The notes: generated by a model not told the origin, from the letters alone. DNA of 6,045 nt from Rhodospirillales bacterium (GCA_028866335.1 JAGWIL010000106.1:1-6045); one strand, 5' to 3'; shown: positions 1-6,045, counted from the stretch's first letter. Numbers and translations are program-made.

Positions 1-55
1 TGTCGGCTCCTCTTTGTGTGTTTACTGAATTAAAACCATCGCGGAGCGCGAGAGT

Positions 56-60
56 GGAGG
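56..60 (+). promoter_or_regulatory. Strong ribosome binding site of the oxlT-like gene
   Basis: GGAGG is followed by six A residues and then ATG. This is near-ideal spacing and fixes the start at 67. A small inverted repeat (TCGCG-GAG-CGCGA, 39-51) lies just upstream and could form a short hairpin in the leader. The promoter itself is not convincingly visible in the 66 bases available. Confidence 0.8.
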
Positions 61-66
61 AAAAAA

Positions 67-1389
67 ATGTCTAGTAGCTTAAACGAACCTGTTGGCATGT
101 CCGGCAGCCAGATCAGCCCTGAAGTGAACAGCACCCGCTGGCGGATGCTCATTTTGGGCGTCGTTTGCATGGTTATGATCGCTAATCTGCAATATGGTTG
201 GACGCTGTTCGTTCTGCCACTTCATAAGATGCATGGCTGGGCAACGGCAGACATCCAGTTCTCCTTCGCGTTGTTTATCGCGCTTGAAACCTGGGTAACG
301 CCGCTCGACGGCTGGATCGCCGATTCGCTTGGGCCAAAATGGGGCCCGCGGGTTGTTATGGGCGCAGGCGGCTTGATGGTTGCTGGCGGTTGGGGCCTTA
401 ACTCCATCGCTACCTCCTTGCCAATGCTCTATGCTGGCGGCGCGCTCACCGGCTTCGGCGCTGGCGCGGTTTATGCCACCGCTGTTGGCAATGCCACCAA
501 GTGGTTCGCTGACCGCCGTGGCCTTGCAACCGGCCTGACGGCTGCTGGCTTCGGTGCCGGCGCAGCGCTGACCGTTATCCCCATCAAAATGGTCCTGGCG
601 AACTCCGGCGTTTCCTCGGCGTTCCTGGTCTTTGGGCTTATCCAGGGTGGTGTCATCCTGATTGCTTCGCAGTTCATCCGTGCGCCGTTCCCCGGTGAAG
701 CACCGCTTCCCAATAAAGCCAAGGCGCACATGCAGTCTTCGCGCAGCCACACCACCGGCGAAATGCTTCGCACGCCGGTGTTCTGGGTGCTCTATATGCT
801 GTTCCTGCTGATGGCTGCTGGTGGCTTGATGGCGTCCGCTAACATGGCCGCAATCGCGAAATCCTATGGCGTGTCCGATGTGGTGATCCTCTTCGGCGCG
901 GGCGCTCTCTATATCGGCTTGATCTTCGCGAACATCATGAACGGTATCGCCCGGCCGCTGTTTGGCGCGGTTGGCGACAAGATTGGCCACACCAACACGA
1001 TGGCTCTGTCTTTCGGTCTTGGTGCCATTGCCTACTTCATGATGCTGACCATCGGCACATCGCCTTGGGGCTTCGTGCTCAGCATCGGCCTCATCTTCGT
1101 CTGCTGGGGCCAGATCTTCAGCCTCTTCCCGGCTTTCTGCACCGACCTGTTCGGGCCGAAATACGCGACGACCAACCTGTCCACACTGTATACGTCCAAG
1201 GGTGCTGCTGGCTTCCTTGTGCCGGTGGCTAGCTACATCGTGGCGCAGACGCATACCTGGAGCAACGTGCTGATCCTGACCGCCTGCATCAACGTGGTTG
1301 CAGTTGTTCTGGTGATGCTGGTGCTGAAACCTGCCGAGGCTCGCTATCACCGCCTCAACATGGAACATGCCGCCTCCCCGGCAGAGTAA
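67..1389 (+). CDS. oxlT: Oxalate/formate antiporter family MFS transporter (OxlT-like)
   Basis: A 440-residue inner-membrane carrier of the major facilitator superfamily, oxalate:formate antiporter (OFA) type. Twelve hydrophobic segments can be placed roughly at residues 27-49, 63-85, 95-115, 118-140, 153-172, 182-203, 236-260, 275-298, 311-330, 334-355, 368-392 and 398-421, with a hydrophilic central loop at about 204-234. The MFS loop 2-3 motif appears as DGWIADSLGPKWG (81-93), repeated in weaker form at 300-307 (GAVGDKIG). KWFADRRGLATG (145-156) is typical of the family's loop 4-5. R296 in TM8 and K378 in TM11 sit where OxlT of Oxalobacter formigenes has its essential Arg272 and Lys355, which suggests a dicarboxylate substrate. 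The ATG at 67 follows GGAGG (56-60) by 6 nt. The nearby frc makes oxalate the most likely substrate, but OFA members also carry other anions, so specificity is inferred. Confidence 0.85.
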   Translation: MSSSLNEPVGMSGSQISPEVNSTRWRMLILGVVCMVMIANLQYGWTLFVLPLHKMHGWATADIQFSFALFIALETWVTPLDGWIADSLGPKWGPRVVMGAGGLMVAGGWGLNSIATSLPMLYAGGALTGFGAGAVYATAVGNATKWFADRRGLATGLTAAGFGAGAALTVIPIKMVLANSGVSSAFLVFGLIQGGVILIASQFIRAPFPGEAPLPNKAKAHMQSSRSHTTGEMLRTPVFWVLYMLFLLMAAGGLMASANMAAIAKSYGVSDVVILFGAGALYIGLIFANIMNGIARPLFGAVGDKIGHTNTMALSFGLGAIAYFMMLTIGTSPWGFVLSIGLIFVCWGQIFSLFPAFCTDLFGPKYATTNLSTLYTSKGAAGFLVPVASYIVAQTHTWSNVLILTACINVVAVVLVMLVLKPAEARYHRLNMEHAASPAE

Positions 1390-1407
1390 CCCGCGTTATT
1401 TATACAC

Positions 1408-1440
1408 AAAGGGCGGTACCGAAAGGTGCCGCCCTTTTTT
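1408..1440 (+). terminator. Rho-independent terminator after the oxlT-like gene
   Basis: AAAGGGCGGTACC (1408-1420) pairs with GGTGCCGCCCTTT (1425-1437) across a GAAA tetraloop, with one U-G wobble, and runs into six T residues (1435-1440). It begins 19 nt after the transporter stop codon. On the minus strand only TTTGTGT follows the same hairpin, so it is a weaker stop for the convergent sucC transcript, though it may serve both. The rest of the convergent gap (1441-1565) shows no gene or clear signal. Confidence 0.93.
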
Positions 1441-1565
1441 ATTGGCTACTGATTTTTTTAACATCGCTCTATAGCGGCGCGCAGACTACCAACAAGTCGC
1501 ATCGCCCTGGTGGGGTACCGCTGAGCTCCCTAGACGACTCTGATTTTCGTAACAGCAATCCGCCC

Positions 1566-2771
1566 TTACAGGGATTCCGCAGCGCCCTTCACAGCCGTCG
1601 CAATCTTCAGCGCGGCATCAGCCAGATTTCTGGCCGCTATGATCGGCAAACCAGATTTGAGCAAAATGTCCTTACCGAGCTGAACATTTGTACCCTCAAG
1701 CCGAACCACCAGCGGCAACTGCAATGAAACCTCGCGCGCCGCGGCGACAACACCTTCCGCAATCACGTCGCAACGCATGATGCCCCCGAAGATGTTGACC
1801 AGAATTCCTTTAACGCTGGGGTCTGACAGGATGATTTTGAACGCCGCGGTAACGCGCTCTTTCGTTGCCCCGCCACCCACATCAAGAAAGTTTGCGGCTT
1901 CAACACCATATAATTTGATAATGTCCATGGTTGCCATGGCAAGGCCAGCGCCATTCACCATGCAACCGATCGTGCCACCCAACCCTACATAATGCTGACC
2001 GTGCTTTGCCGCTTCAACTTCTCGCGAATCTTCTTCTGCTAGGTCGCGCAGCGTTTCCAAATCTGGATGGCGAAATAATGCGCTGTCATCGAAGCTTATC
2101 TTCGCATCCAACGCCACTATCTCGCCTGAGCCCGTTACCACCAATGGGTTGATCTCTATCAGAGAGCAGTCAAGAGCCAGGAAGGCATTATAAATTGCGC
2201 CAACAAACTGCGCGAGATTTTTCTGCTGTGCAGGCTCTAACCTTAGCCAAAAGCCAAGCTTGCGAATATGAAAATTTGAGATTCCTCCGGCCGGGTCAAT
2301 CTCAACGTGCAAGATTTTATCGGGCTGTTGCTCGGCAACGTCCTCAATCTCAGCGCCACCCTCGGTGGAAGCCACAATCACGATCCGCGACGACCGTCGA
2401 TCAACCAACAGCGAAAGATAAAGCTCCCGCTTGATATCGCAGCCAGCTTCCACATATACTCGCCTTACAATCTGCCCGGCTGGCCCTGTTTGAGTTGTGA
2501 TAAGTGGGTTGCCAAGCATCGCAGCAACCATGTCCGAGACTTCGTCCGGCGAATGCGCGAACCTCACCCCGCCTTTGCCCTGCGGGTCATTTTGGAAGTA
2601 TCCGTTTGCGCGCCCACCTGCATGTATCTGCGCTTTAACGACATAAGTATCGCCAGCAATACGCTCTGCCGCGTGTCTGGCCTCTTCTGCACTCCACGCC
2701 ACACACCCATCCAGTACGGCAACACCGTAAGACTTCAGCAATTCTTTCGCCTGGTGCTCGTGGATGTTCAT
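1566..2771 (-). CDS. sucC: Succinyl-CoA synthetase beta subunit-like (ADP-forming acyl-CoA ligase), unpaired
   Basis: A 401-residue homologue of SucC, the ATP-grasp subunit that with SucD interconverts succinate + CoA + ATP and succinyl-CoA + ADP + Pi. E. coli SucC is 388 residues; most of the extra length is a loop at about 55-70 ending KGGVR, as in alphaproteobacterial SucC. Visible landmarks by alignment to E. coli are K46, E108 and E116 (nucleotide site), N208 and D222 (Mg2+), N273 and GIM 330-332 (substrate site shared with SucD), and [11 protein letters not shown] (325-335). The loop that is normally GRGK reads GRAN (53-56), an unusual change in the phosphate-binding turn. No sucD lies on either side: upstream is frc, downstream the convergent transporter. 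The ATG at 2771 has a weak GAG Shine-Dalgarno 9 nt upstream. It could be an auxiliary SucC pairing with a distant SucD, or a ligase subunit for another dicarboxylate; the conserved substrate loop favours succinate. Confidence 0.85.
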   Translation of the reverse strand: MNIHEHQAKELLKSYGVAVLDGCVAWSAEEARHAAERIAGDTYVVKAQIHAGGRANGYFQNDPQGKGGVRFAHSPDEVSDMVAAMLGNPLITTQTGPAGQIVRRVYVEAGCDIKRELYLSLLVDRRSSRIVIVASTEGGAEIEDVAEQQPDKILHVEIDPAGGISNFHIRKLGFWLRLEPAQQKNLAQFVGAIYNAFLALDCSLIEINPLVVTGSGEIVALDAKISFDDSALFRHPDLETLRDLAEEDSREVEAAKHGQHYVGLGGTIGCMVNGAGLAMATMDIIKLYGVEAANFLDVGGGATKERVTAAFKIILSDPSVKGILVNIFGGIMRCDVIAEGVVAAAREVSLQLPLVVRLEGTNVQLGKDILLKSGLPIIAARNLADAALKIATAVKGAAESL

Positions 2772-2778
2772 GGCTTTG

Positions 2779-2796
2779 TTCTCAATTCGAGAATTG
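2779..2796 (-). promoter_or_regulatory. Palindrome overlapping the sucC ribosome binding site
   Basis: Two overlapping dyads sit 8-25 nt before the sucC ATG: TTCTC-AATTC-GAGAA (2779-2793) and CAATTC-GA-GAATTG (2783-2796). Read as sucC mRNA, the first folds into a 5-bp stem with a 5-nt loop that includes the only Shine-Dalgarno-like GAG. It may therefore be a weak translational switch or a protein-binding site. The function is inferred; only the symmetry is seen. Confidence 0.4.
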
Positions 2797-2819
2797 TTTT
2801 ACATGTGCATCTAAATTCC

Positions 2820-2859
2820 AAAACGGCCAGTCGGGTTTTTAAAGCCCAACCGGCCGTTT
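2820..2859 (-). terminator. GC-rich hairpin between frc and sucC (probable terminator or attenuator)
   Basis: A 15-bp stem (2821-2835 with 2845-2859) contains two G-U wobbles and has a 9-nt AT-rich loop. On the minus strand it is followed by only four T residues (2820-2823, the first three of which are part of the stem) and then GGAA. It starts 24 nt after the frc stop. If it terminates fully, sucC needs its own promoter in the roughly 48 bases that remain. If it is leaky, it would lower sucC expression relative to frc. Confidence 0.65.
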
Positions 2860-2882
2860 CTTGTACGGTCAAAACCTGGCTA

Positions 2883-4157
2883 TTACCCAGCGGCTTTAAG
2901 CTCAACCTCTCCGAACGCGCCAGATTCCATGGCCGAGGCTATCTCTCTTTCACTAAACCCAAGAACATCCTTCAGGATTTCTTGATTATGCTCACCTAGC
3001 AACGGAGAGCGCACCACATCTGTCGGGCTATCGGAAAGCTTGATCGGGTTGCCGACGGTCAGGTACGCGCCGCGGCCAGGATGATCCACCTCAACAATCG
3101 TTCCGGTATCGCGCAAAGATTGATCCGCAGCGATTTCTTCCATCGACAAAATTGGCCCGCAAGGGATGTCGTATTTGTTGAGAATCTCCATCGCCTCAAA
3201 CTTCGTATACTGCACCATCCAATTTTCGATGGCCGCAAAGATATCCTTCAGCCGCGGCAGCCGCGCGTTCGGCGTTGCGTAGTCAGGATCAGCAATCCAC
3301 TCAGGCTTCCCGATCACAGTGCAGATCGATTTCCACACCGGTGCCTGCGCAACGAAATACAAGTAAGCATTGGGATCAGTCTCCCAGCCCTTGCACTTCA
3401 AAATAGAACCCGGCTGGCCGCCACCAGACGCATTGCCGGCGCGCGGCACGGCGCTGCCGAATTCACCGAACGGGTATTGTGGATATTCCTTGAGCGGGCC
3501 TCGCACCAGGCGTTGCTGGTCACGCAGCTTCACGCGGCAGAGATTCAAAACGCCGTCTTGCATTGAAGCGCGCACCATCTGCCCCCGCCCGGTATGTGTG
3601 CGCTGGTAAAGCGCTGTTACAATGCCAAGCGCCAGATGTAACCCGCTGCCCGAATCGCCAATCTGCGCGCCAGTTACCAACGGCGGGCCATCGTCGAACC
3701 CCGTGGTGGAAGCGGCACCACCAGCACATTGAGCAATGTTTTCATAAACCTTGCAGTCCTCATAAGGGCCGGGGCCAAAGCCTTTAATCGATGCCAGAAT
3801 GATGCGTGGGTTCAGCTCCTGAATCCGCTCCCAGGTCAATCCCATCCGGTCGAGAACGCCAGGTGCAAAATTTTCCACCATGACATCGCAGATACGAACC
3901 AGACCTTCGAGAATCTCCTGACCCTTTTTGGTTTTTGTATCGAGCGTGAGAGAGCGCTTGTTGTGGTTGAGCATGGTAAAATAAAGGCTGTCTTCACCCG
4001 GCACATCGCATAGCTGCGTGCGGGTGATATCCCCCACACCAGGACGTTCAATCTTGATCACATCGGCGCCAAACCAGGCAAGCAATTGGGTGCATGTCGG
4101 CCCAGATTGGACATGGGTAAAATCCAGAACACGCACGCCGTGAAGAGCTTTGGTCAC
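2883..4157 (-). CDS. frc: Formyl-CoA:oxalate CoA-transferase-like, class III CoA-transferase
   Basis: A 424-residue cytoplasmic enzyme of the CaiB/BaiF (class III) family that moves CoA from an acyl-CoA donor to oxalate, giving oxalyl-CoA. It resembles E. coli YfdW/Frc along its whole length: [11 protein letters not shown] near the N-terminus, [14 protein letters not shown] (30-43), [10 protein letters not shown] (145-154) and [10 protein letters not shown]. Catalytic Asp is D168 (in IGDSGSG), equivalent to Asp169; Q17 is kept; the glycine loop reads SGGGQ (244-248) where Frc has GGGGQ. Position 48 is Gln, as in YfdW, not the Trp of the Oxalobacter enzyme. The GTG at 4157 is preferred: AAGGGGG (4167-4173) lies 9 nt upstream and the protein then begins exactly like E. 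coli Frc (MTKALHG against MSTPLQG). An in-frame TTG at 4187 would add ten unmatched residues. Acetic acid bacteria have close relatives that use succinyl-CoA as donor, so the donor here is open, which matters given the sucC neighbour. Confidence 0.9.
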   Translation of the reverse strand: MTKALHGVRVLDFTHVQSGPTCTQLLAWFGADVIKIERPGVGDITRTQLCDVPGEDSLYFTMLNHNKRSLTLDTKTKKGQEILEGLVRICDVMVENFAPGVLDRMGLTWERIQELNPRIILASIKGFGPGPYEDCKVYENIAQCAGGAASTTGFDDGPPLVTGAQIGDSGSGLHLALGIVTALYQRTHTGRGQMVRASMQDGVLNLCRVKLRDQQRLVRGPLKEYPQYPFGEFGSAVPRAGNASGGGQPGSILKCKGWETDPNAYLYFVAQAPVWKSICTVIGKPEWIADPDYATPNARLPRLKDIFAAIENWMVQYTKFEAMEILNKYDIPCGPILSMEEIAADQSLRDTGTIVEVDHPGRGAYLTVGNPIKLSDSPTDVVRSPLLGEHNQEILKDVLGFSEREIASAMESGAFGEVELKAAG

Positions 4158-4261
4158 CTTTATTTTCCCCCTTGATGTGGCCTGCAAACACGAAGTAAGC
4201 CACAGAAATTGTTATTACCAGAACTTAGTATGCCTCAGGCCAATCGAAATTAAACCAGTTC

Positions 4262-4280
4262 GACAGAAAATTTTGCTGTC
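4262..4280. repeat. Imperfect inverted repeat upstream of frc
   Basis: GACAG-AAAATTTT-G-CTGTC is a dyad with 5-bp outer arms around a self-complementary AAAATTTT, broken by one extra G. It lies just past the gntR stop and about 105 bases before the frc start. It could be a regulator site or a weak hairpin; no poly-T follows on the minus strand. A second small dyad (TCGAA...TTCGA, 4244-4263) overlaps it. No confident -35/-10 pair for frc was found in this gap. Confidence 0.3.
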
Positions 4281-4295
4281 TAATGAAGTCCAAAA

Positions 4296-5033
4296 TCATC
4301 TCGCCATAGTTTTACGCGCATTTGCTTTGTTTTCATATTGGTCAAGAAAATCGCCATATTGTTCGATATACGCGGCAAGGCCCATCGTGTGTTCCCCAAC
4401 CCGCCGCGCGGATAAATCCGGGTCGCGCGCTTCAAGAGCTTCAACAACATTCATATGTTCAACCCGCGAGCGCTGCGCCCTGTCACCCTGTTTCATTGTT
4501 ACTGAACGAACAGCACGCATATGAATAAAAAGGTTTTCGGTTAACTCAACCATGAGGCTTGATTTACTCATCGCCATGATGGCCCGGTGAAACTCCATGC
4601 TGGATTGCGCATATTCACGAACATGCTCGTCAGAATTGCTCTTGAATTCAGCGATCTCGCGCAGCTTTAACAGTTCTTCATTGCTTGCCCTTTCGCAGGC
4701 AAGCCGCGCAGCCATGCTTTCTATCGCGGACCAGACAGCGATCATCTCAAGAATTTCGCGCTTATTCTTCCGGACAATAAAAATGCCACCGCGCGGCACC
4801 GAACGTAGAAAACCCTCATGCTCAAGCAGGCTTAACGCTTCACGAATTGGCGTACGGCTCACGCCGAGGTCACGAGAAAGCTGCCGTTCGTCCAGCCGAA
4901 TGTCTTCAAACTGGTCATATATGTTCATCTTGGTGATGGCCTGCTTAATCGCATCACATGCAAGCTTCCGCAAACTCACATTGGCTTGCAGCGGCTTTAT
5001 ATCCAAAAGCTGAAAGGCCGAGGCATCCGTCAC
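4296..5033 (-). CDS. GntR-family transcriptional regulator, FCD (FadR-like) subfamily
   Basis: A 245-residue DNA-binding protein. The N-terminal winged helix-turn-helix spans about 20-88, with the GntR signature LDERQLSRDLGVSRTPIREA (47-66) and the wing RGGIFIV (81-87). The C-terminal all-helical FCD domain (about 93-225) shows three candidate metal/ligand histidines: H149 in EFHRAI, H193 in EHMNVVEAL and H215 in GEHT. The acidic residue often found four before the first His is Ser145 here. The start is GTG at 5033: GGAG sits 7 nt upstream, a stop codon (5055-5057) closes the frame just beyond, and the first internal ATG is residue 36, inside the DNA-binding domain. It reads toward frc, 138 bases away. 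FCD regulators usually sense small carboxylic acids, so oxalate or a related metabolite is a plausible but unproven effector; it probably controls its own gene and neighbours. Confidence 0.9.
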   Translation of the reverse strand: MTDASAFQLLDIKPLQANVSLRKLACDAIKQAITKMNIYDQFEDIRLDERQLSRDLGVSRTPIREALSLLEHEGFLRSVPRGGIFIVRKNKREILEMIAVWSAIESMAARLACERASNEELLKLREIAEFKSNSDEHVREYAQSSMEFHRAIMAMSKSSLMVELTENLFIHMRAVRSVTMKQGDRAQRSRVEHMNVVEALEARDPDLSARRVGEHTMGLAAYIEQYGDFLDQYENKANARKTMAR

Positions 5034-5134
5034 CGTGCTGCTCCAAACCGTCTTTCACCAGAGGAGGTTGCTTTCGAATGGGCAGAAAACCGACACGCGG
5101 GCGCAGTTTGCGTCAACACCGCTCCTTTCTTCAT
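5030..5134 (-). CDS. Possible 34-residue leader peptide overlapping the gntR start
   Basis: A short ORF too small for standard calling: ATG at 5134, GGGGG 7 nt upstream (5142-5146), 34 codons, TGA at 5030-5032. Its stop overlaps the gntR GTG in the four-base arrangement GTGA, which is typical of translationally coupled genes. The product begins MKKGAVLTQTAPAC, is basic, has one Cys, and matches no family I recognise. It has no long hydrophobic stretch, so it is not a clear signal peptide. It may be a regulatory upstream ORF that controls translation of the regulator, or a chance frame in the leader. The good ribosome site and exact overlap favour real translation. Confidence 0.4.
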   Translation of the reverse strand: MKKGAVLTQTAPACRFSAHSKATSSGERRFGAAR

Positions 5135-5162
5135 GTCGTGACCCCCAAGAAAACCGTATTTA

Positions 5163-5189
5163 TTGGTATTTGGTGTATTGTATACCAAA
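5163..5189. promoter_or_regulatory. Putative GntR/FCD operator in the gntR promoter region
   Basis: Perfect 7-bp arms TTGGTAT (5163-5169) and ATACCAA (5182-5188) enclose a second dyad, TTTGGT (5169-5174) with ACCAAA (5184-5189). The right half contains TTGTATACCAA (5178-5188), close to the TTGTATACAA-type sites bound by FCD regulators. On the minus strand, TATACAAT within the site could be a -10 element with a poor -35 (TTTTTG, 16 nt upstream), so a bound repressor would block the polymerase. It lies about 130 bases before gntR and 29 bases before the leader ORF. No matching copy was seen upstream of frc, sucC or the transporter. Confidence 0.5.
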
Positions 5190-5322
5190 TGCCCAATCAA
5201 CAAAAATTTTTAAACAGTTTCAAATTTCGCCTCAAATAAGCCGCTTATTGTTTTTCATCTCAGGCTTAAATAGATGTAGAAATTGTTTTCTTTCAGCATA
5301 CTAACGAATTTATCTCAAAGAA

Positions 5323-5349
5323 ATGGCGCGGCCAAACCGACCGCGCCAT
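5323..5349 (-). terminator. Hairpin terminator after the FAH-family gene
   Basis: ATGGCGCGG (5323-5331) and CCGCGCCAT (5341-5349) form a perfect 9-bp GC-rich stem with a 9-nt loop, followed on the minus strand by TTTCTTTG. It is 45 nt beyond the FAH stop codon. It separates that gene from gntR, which should therefore start from its own promoter. Confidence 0.75.
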
Positions 5350-5394
5350 AATTTCATGCTGCACCGCACATCTAATTAAAGATGTAGGACGGAA

Positions 5395-6045
5395 TTAGAG
5401 CTCGAAGTGGTTGGTCAGCGTTCCAATCCCGTCGATCGTCACTTCCACAGTGCTCACCGGGCCTTTGATGGAACCAACGCCGACCGAGGTGCCGCAGCAG
5501 ATCAGGTCACCCGGCATCAACGTCATGTCTCGCGAGAGCAACGAAACCAGCTTAACCGGCTGAAACACCATGTCCGAGATCGGGTAATTCTGCCGCTCCG
5601 CCCCATCCAGCACCAGCCGCACGGAAAGACCGCTCACATCCACCCCCGTGGCGATCGAAGGGCCGAACGGGCAGAACCCGTCATAGCTCTTAGACCGCGC
5701 CCATTGCGGGAAATTCGGGTCCTTCCGCAGTACGTCACCACCGGTAACGTCATTCACAACGGTGTAACCGAAAATCGCAGAAGCCGCTTCGGCCTCGTCC
5801 GCCATCGAGCAACGCTTGCCGATCACGATACCAAGCTCGCCCTCATAGGCGATCCGGCCTTCATAACCGGGCGGGCGCTTGATCGTAGCACCGGGGTCGT
5901 TGACGGTCGTATCCGCCTTCAGCAACCAAAGCGGGTCTTCCGGCAGGCTTACGCCCAGCTTGGCGGCCAGCGCGTTGAAATTATTCCACAACGCGATGAC
6001 TTTCCCCGGCTTGCACGGCGCGCGCGGGGTTACAGAAGCGAGCGG
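5395..6045 (-). CDS. Fumarylacetoacetate hydrolase (FAH) family protein, N-terminus outside window
   Basis: The last 216 codons of a gene that runs off the right edge; the frame stays open to base 6045, and no credible start lies inside. FAH-family enzymes use a divalent metal to hydrolyse, decarboxylate or isomerise 2-oxo acids. Counting from the first visible residue, the metal ligands align with human FAHD1 as E68 and E70 (YEGELG) and D99 (NDVTGGD), the catalytic-site lysine as K119 (SKSYDGFCPFGP), and the C-terminal turn as GTSVGVG. The stretch that normally reads like VGLNYRDHAEE is ALWNNFNALAAKL here and lacks the usual His, so its exact reaction may differ. Typical members are about 280 residues, so roughly 60 are missing. 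The substrate is unknown; oxaloacetate or another oxo-diacid would fit the locus but is only a guess. It ends at its own terminator and is probably not co-transcribed with gntR. Confidence 0.85.
   Translation of the reverse strand, partial: PLASVTPRAPCKPGKVIALWNNFNALAAKLGVSLPEDPLWLLKADTTVNDPGATIKRPPGYEGRIAYEGELGIVIGKRCSMADEAEAASAIFGYTVVNDVTGGDVLRKDPNFPQWARSKSYDGFCPFGPSIATGVDVSGLSVRLVLDGAERQNYPISDMVFQPVKLVSLLSRDMTLMPGDLICCGTSVGVGSIKGPVSTVEVTIDGIGTLTNHFEL

Larger units (their letters stand above)
5034..5394. other. 361-base intergenic region between the FAH-family gene and gntR
   Basis: This region holds, from right to left, the FAH gene's hairpin terminator (5323-5349), an AT-rich stretch with a 15-bp palindrome AATAAGC-C-GCTTATT (5235-5249), the putative operator/promoter (5163-5189) and the leader ORF (5030-5134). 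The part from about 5190 to 5320 is AT-rich and has no coding look in either direction. No RNA gene or riboswitch could be recognised. Confidence 0.6.

Noticed and set aside
79..1368. 429-codon open frame antisense to the transporter
   Set aside because: It mirrors the codon structure of the real gene; the protein is rich in His, Gln, Arg and Asp with no recognisable domain, while the sense strand encodes a clear 12-helix transporter with a strong ribosome site.
1441..1565. Possible tRNA or attachment-site remnant in the convergent gap
   Set aside because: No T-loop GGTTCGA-type motif, no cloverleaf pairing and no CCA-end context could be found; only a short 4-bp dyad and a T-run.
2307..2999. 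230-codon plus-strand frame across the start of sucC and the end of frc
   Set aside because: It spans two convincing minus-strand genes and the hairpin between them, and shows no family resemblance.
4158..4187. Upstream TTG start adding ten residues to Frc
   Set aside because: The added residues match nothing in Frc proteins; the GTG at 4157 has the better ribosome site and aligns with the known N-terminus.
4597..5013. 138-codon plus-strand frame antisense to gntR
   Set aside because: Ser/Arg-rich shadow of the regulator gene with no ribosome site or recognisable domain.
5989..5991. TTG as the start of the FAH-family gene
   Set aside because: The frame continues upstream to the window edge with family-like sequence (KPGKVIAL), so the TTG is an internal Leu codon.

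Overview
The window reads as a piece of an oxalate/CoA-thioester utilisation locus from a Gram-negative bacterium, probably an alphaproteobacterium. The lineage call rests mainly on the succinyl-CoA synthetase beta subunit, which carries the longer GGR...KGGVR loop of alphaproteobacterial SucC instead of the short E. coli loop. An acetic-acid-bacterium-like host is possible but not proven. Intergenic DNA is AT-rich and the genes are moderately GC-rich.

Layout: an OxlT-type MFS transporter (67-1389, +) has a strong Shine-Dalgarno sequence and ends in a near-perfect intrinsic terminator (1408-1440). Everything after it lies on the minus strand. In transcription order these are: the C-terminal 216 codons of a fumarylacetoacetate hydrolase (FAH)-family enzyme (5395 to beyond the right edge) with a hairpin terminator (5323-5349); a 361-base gap holding a putative operator/promoter and a 34-codon leader ORF whose stop overlaps the next start; a GntR/FCD regulator (4296-5033); a formyl-CoA:oxalate CoA-transferase-like gene, frc (2883-4157, GTG start); a GC-rich hairpin; and an unpaired sucC-like gene (1566-2771) convergent with the transporter.

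Working together: OxlT would bring in oxalate, and Frc would activate it to oxalyl-CoA. The expected partner, oxalyl-CoA decarboxylase (oxc), is not in this window, and neither is sucD. The SucC homologue next to frc suggests, as inference, that succinyl-CoA rather than only formyl-CoA may supply the CoA group. The GntR protein is the obvious candidate regulator. The least ordinary points are the solo sucC with an altered nucleotide-binding loop (GRA-N instead of GRG-K), the leader ORF overlapping the gntR start, and the TTGGTAT/ATACCAA operator. No mobile element, CRISPR array or RNA gene was seen.
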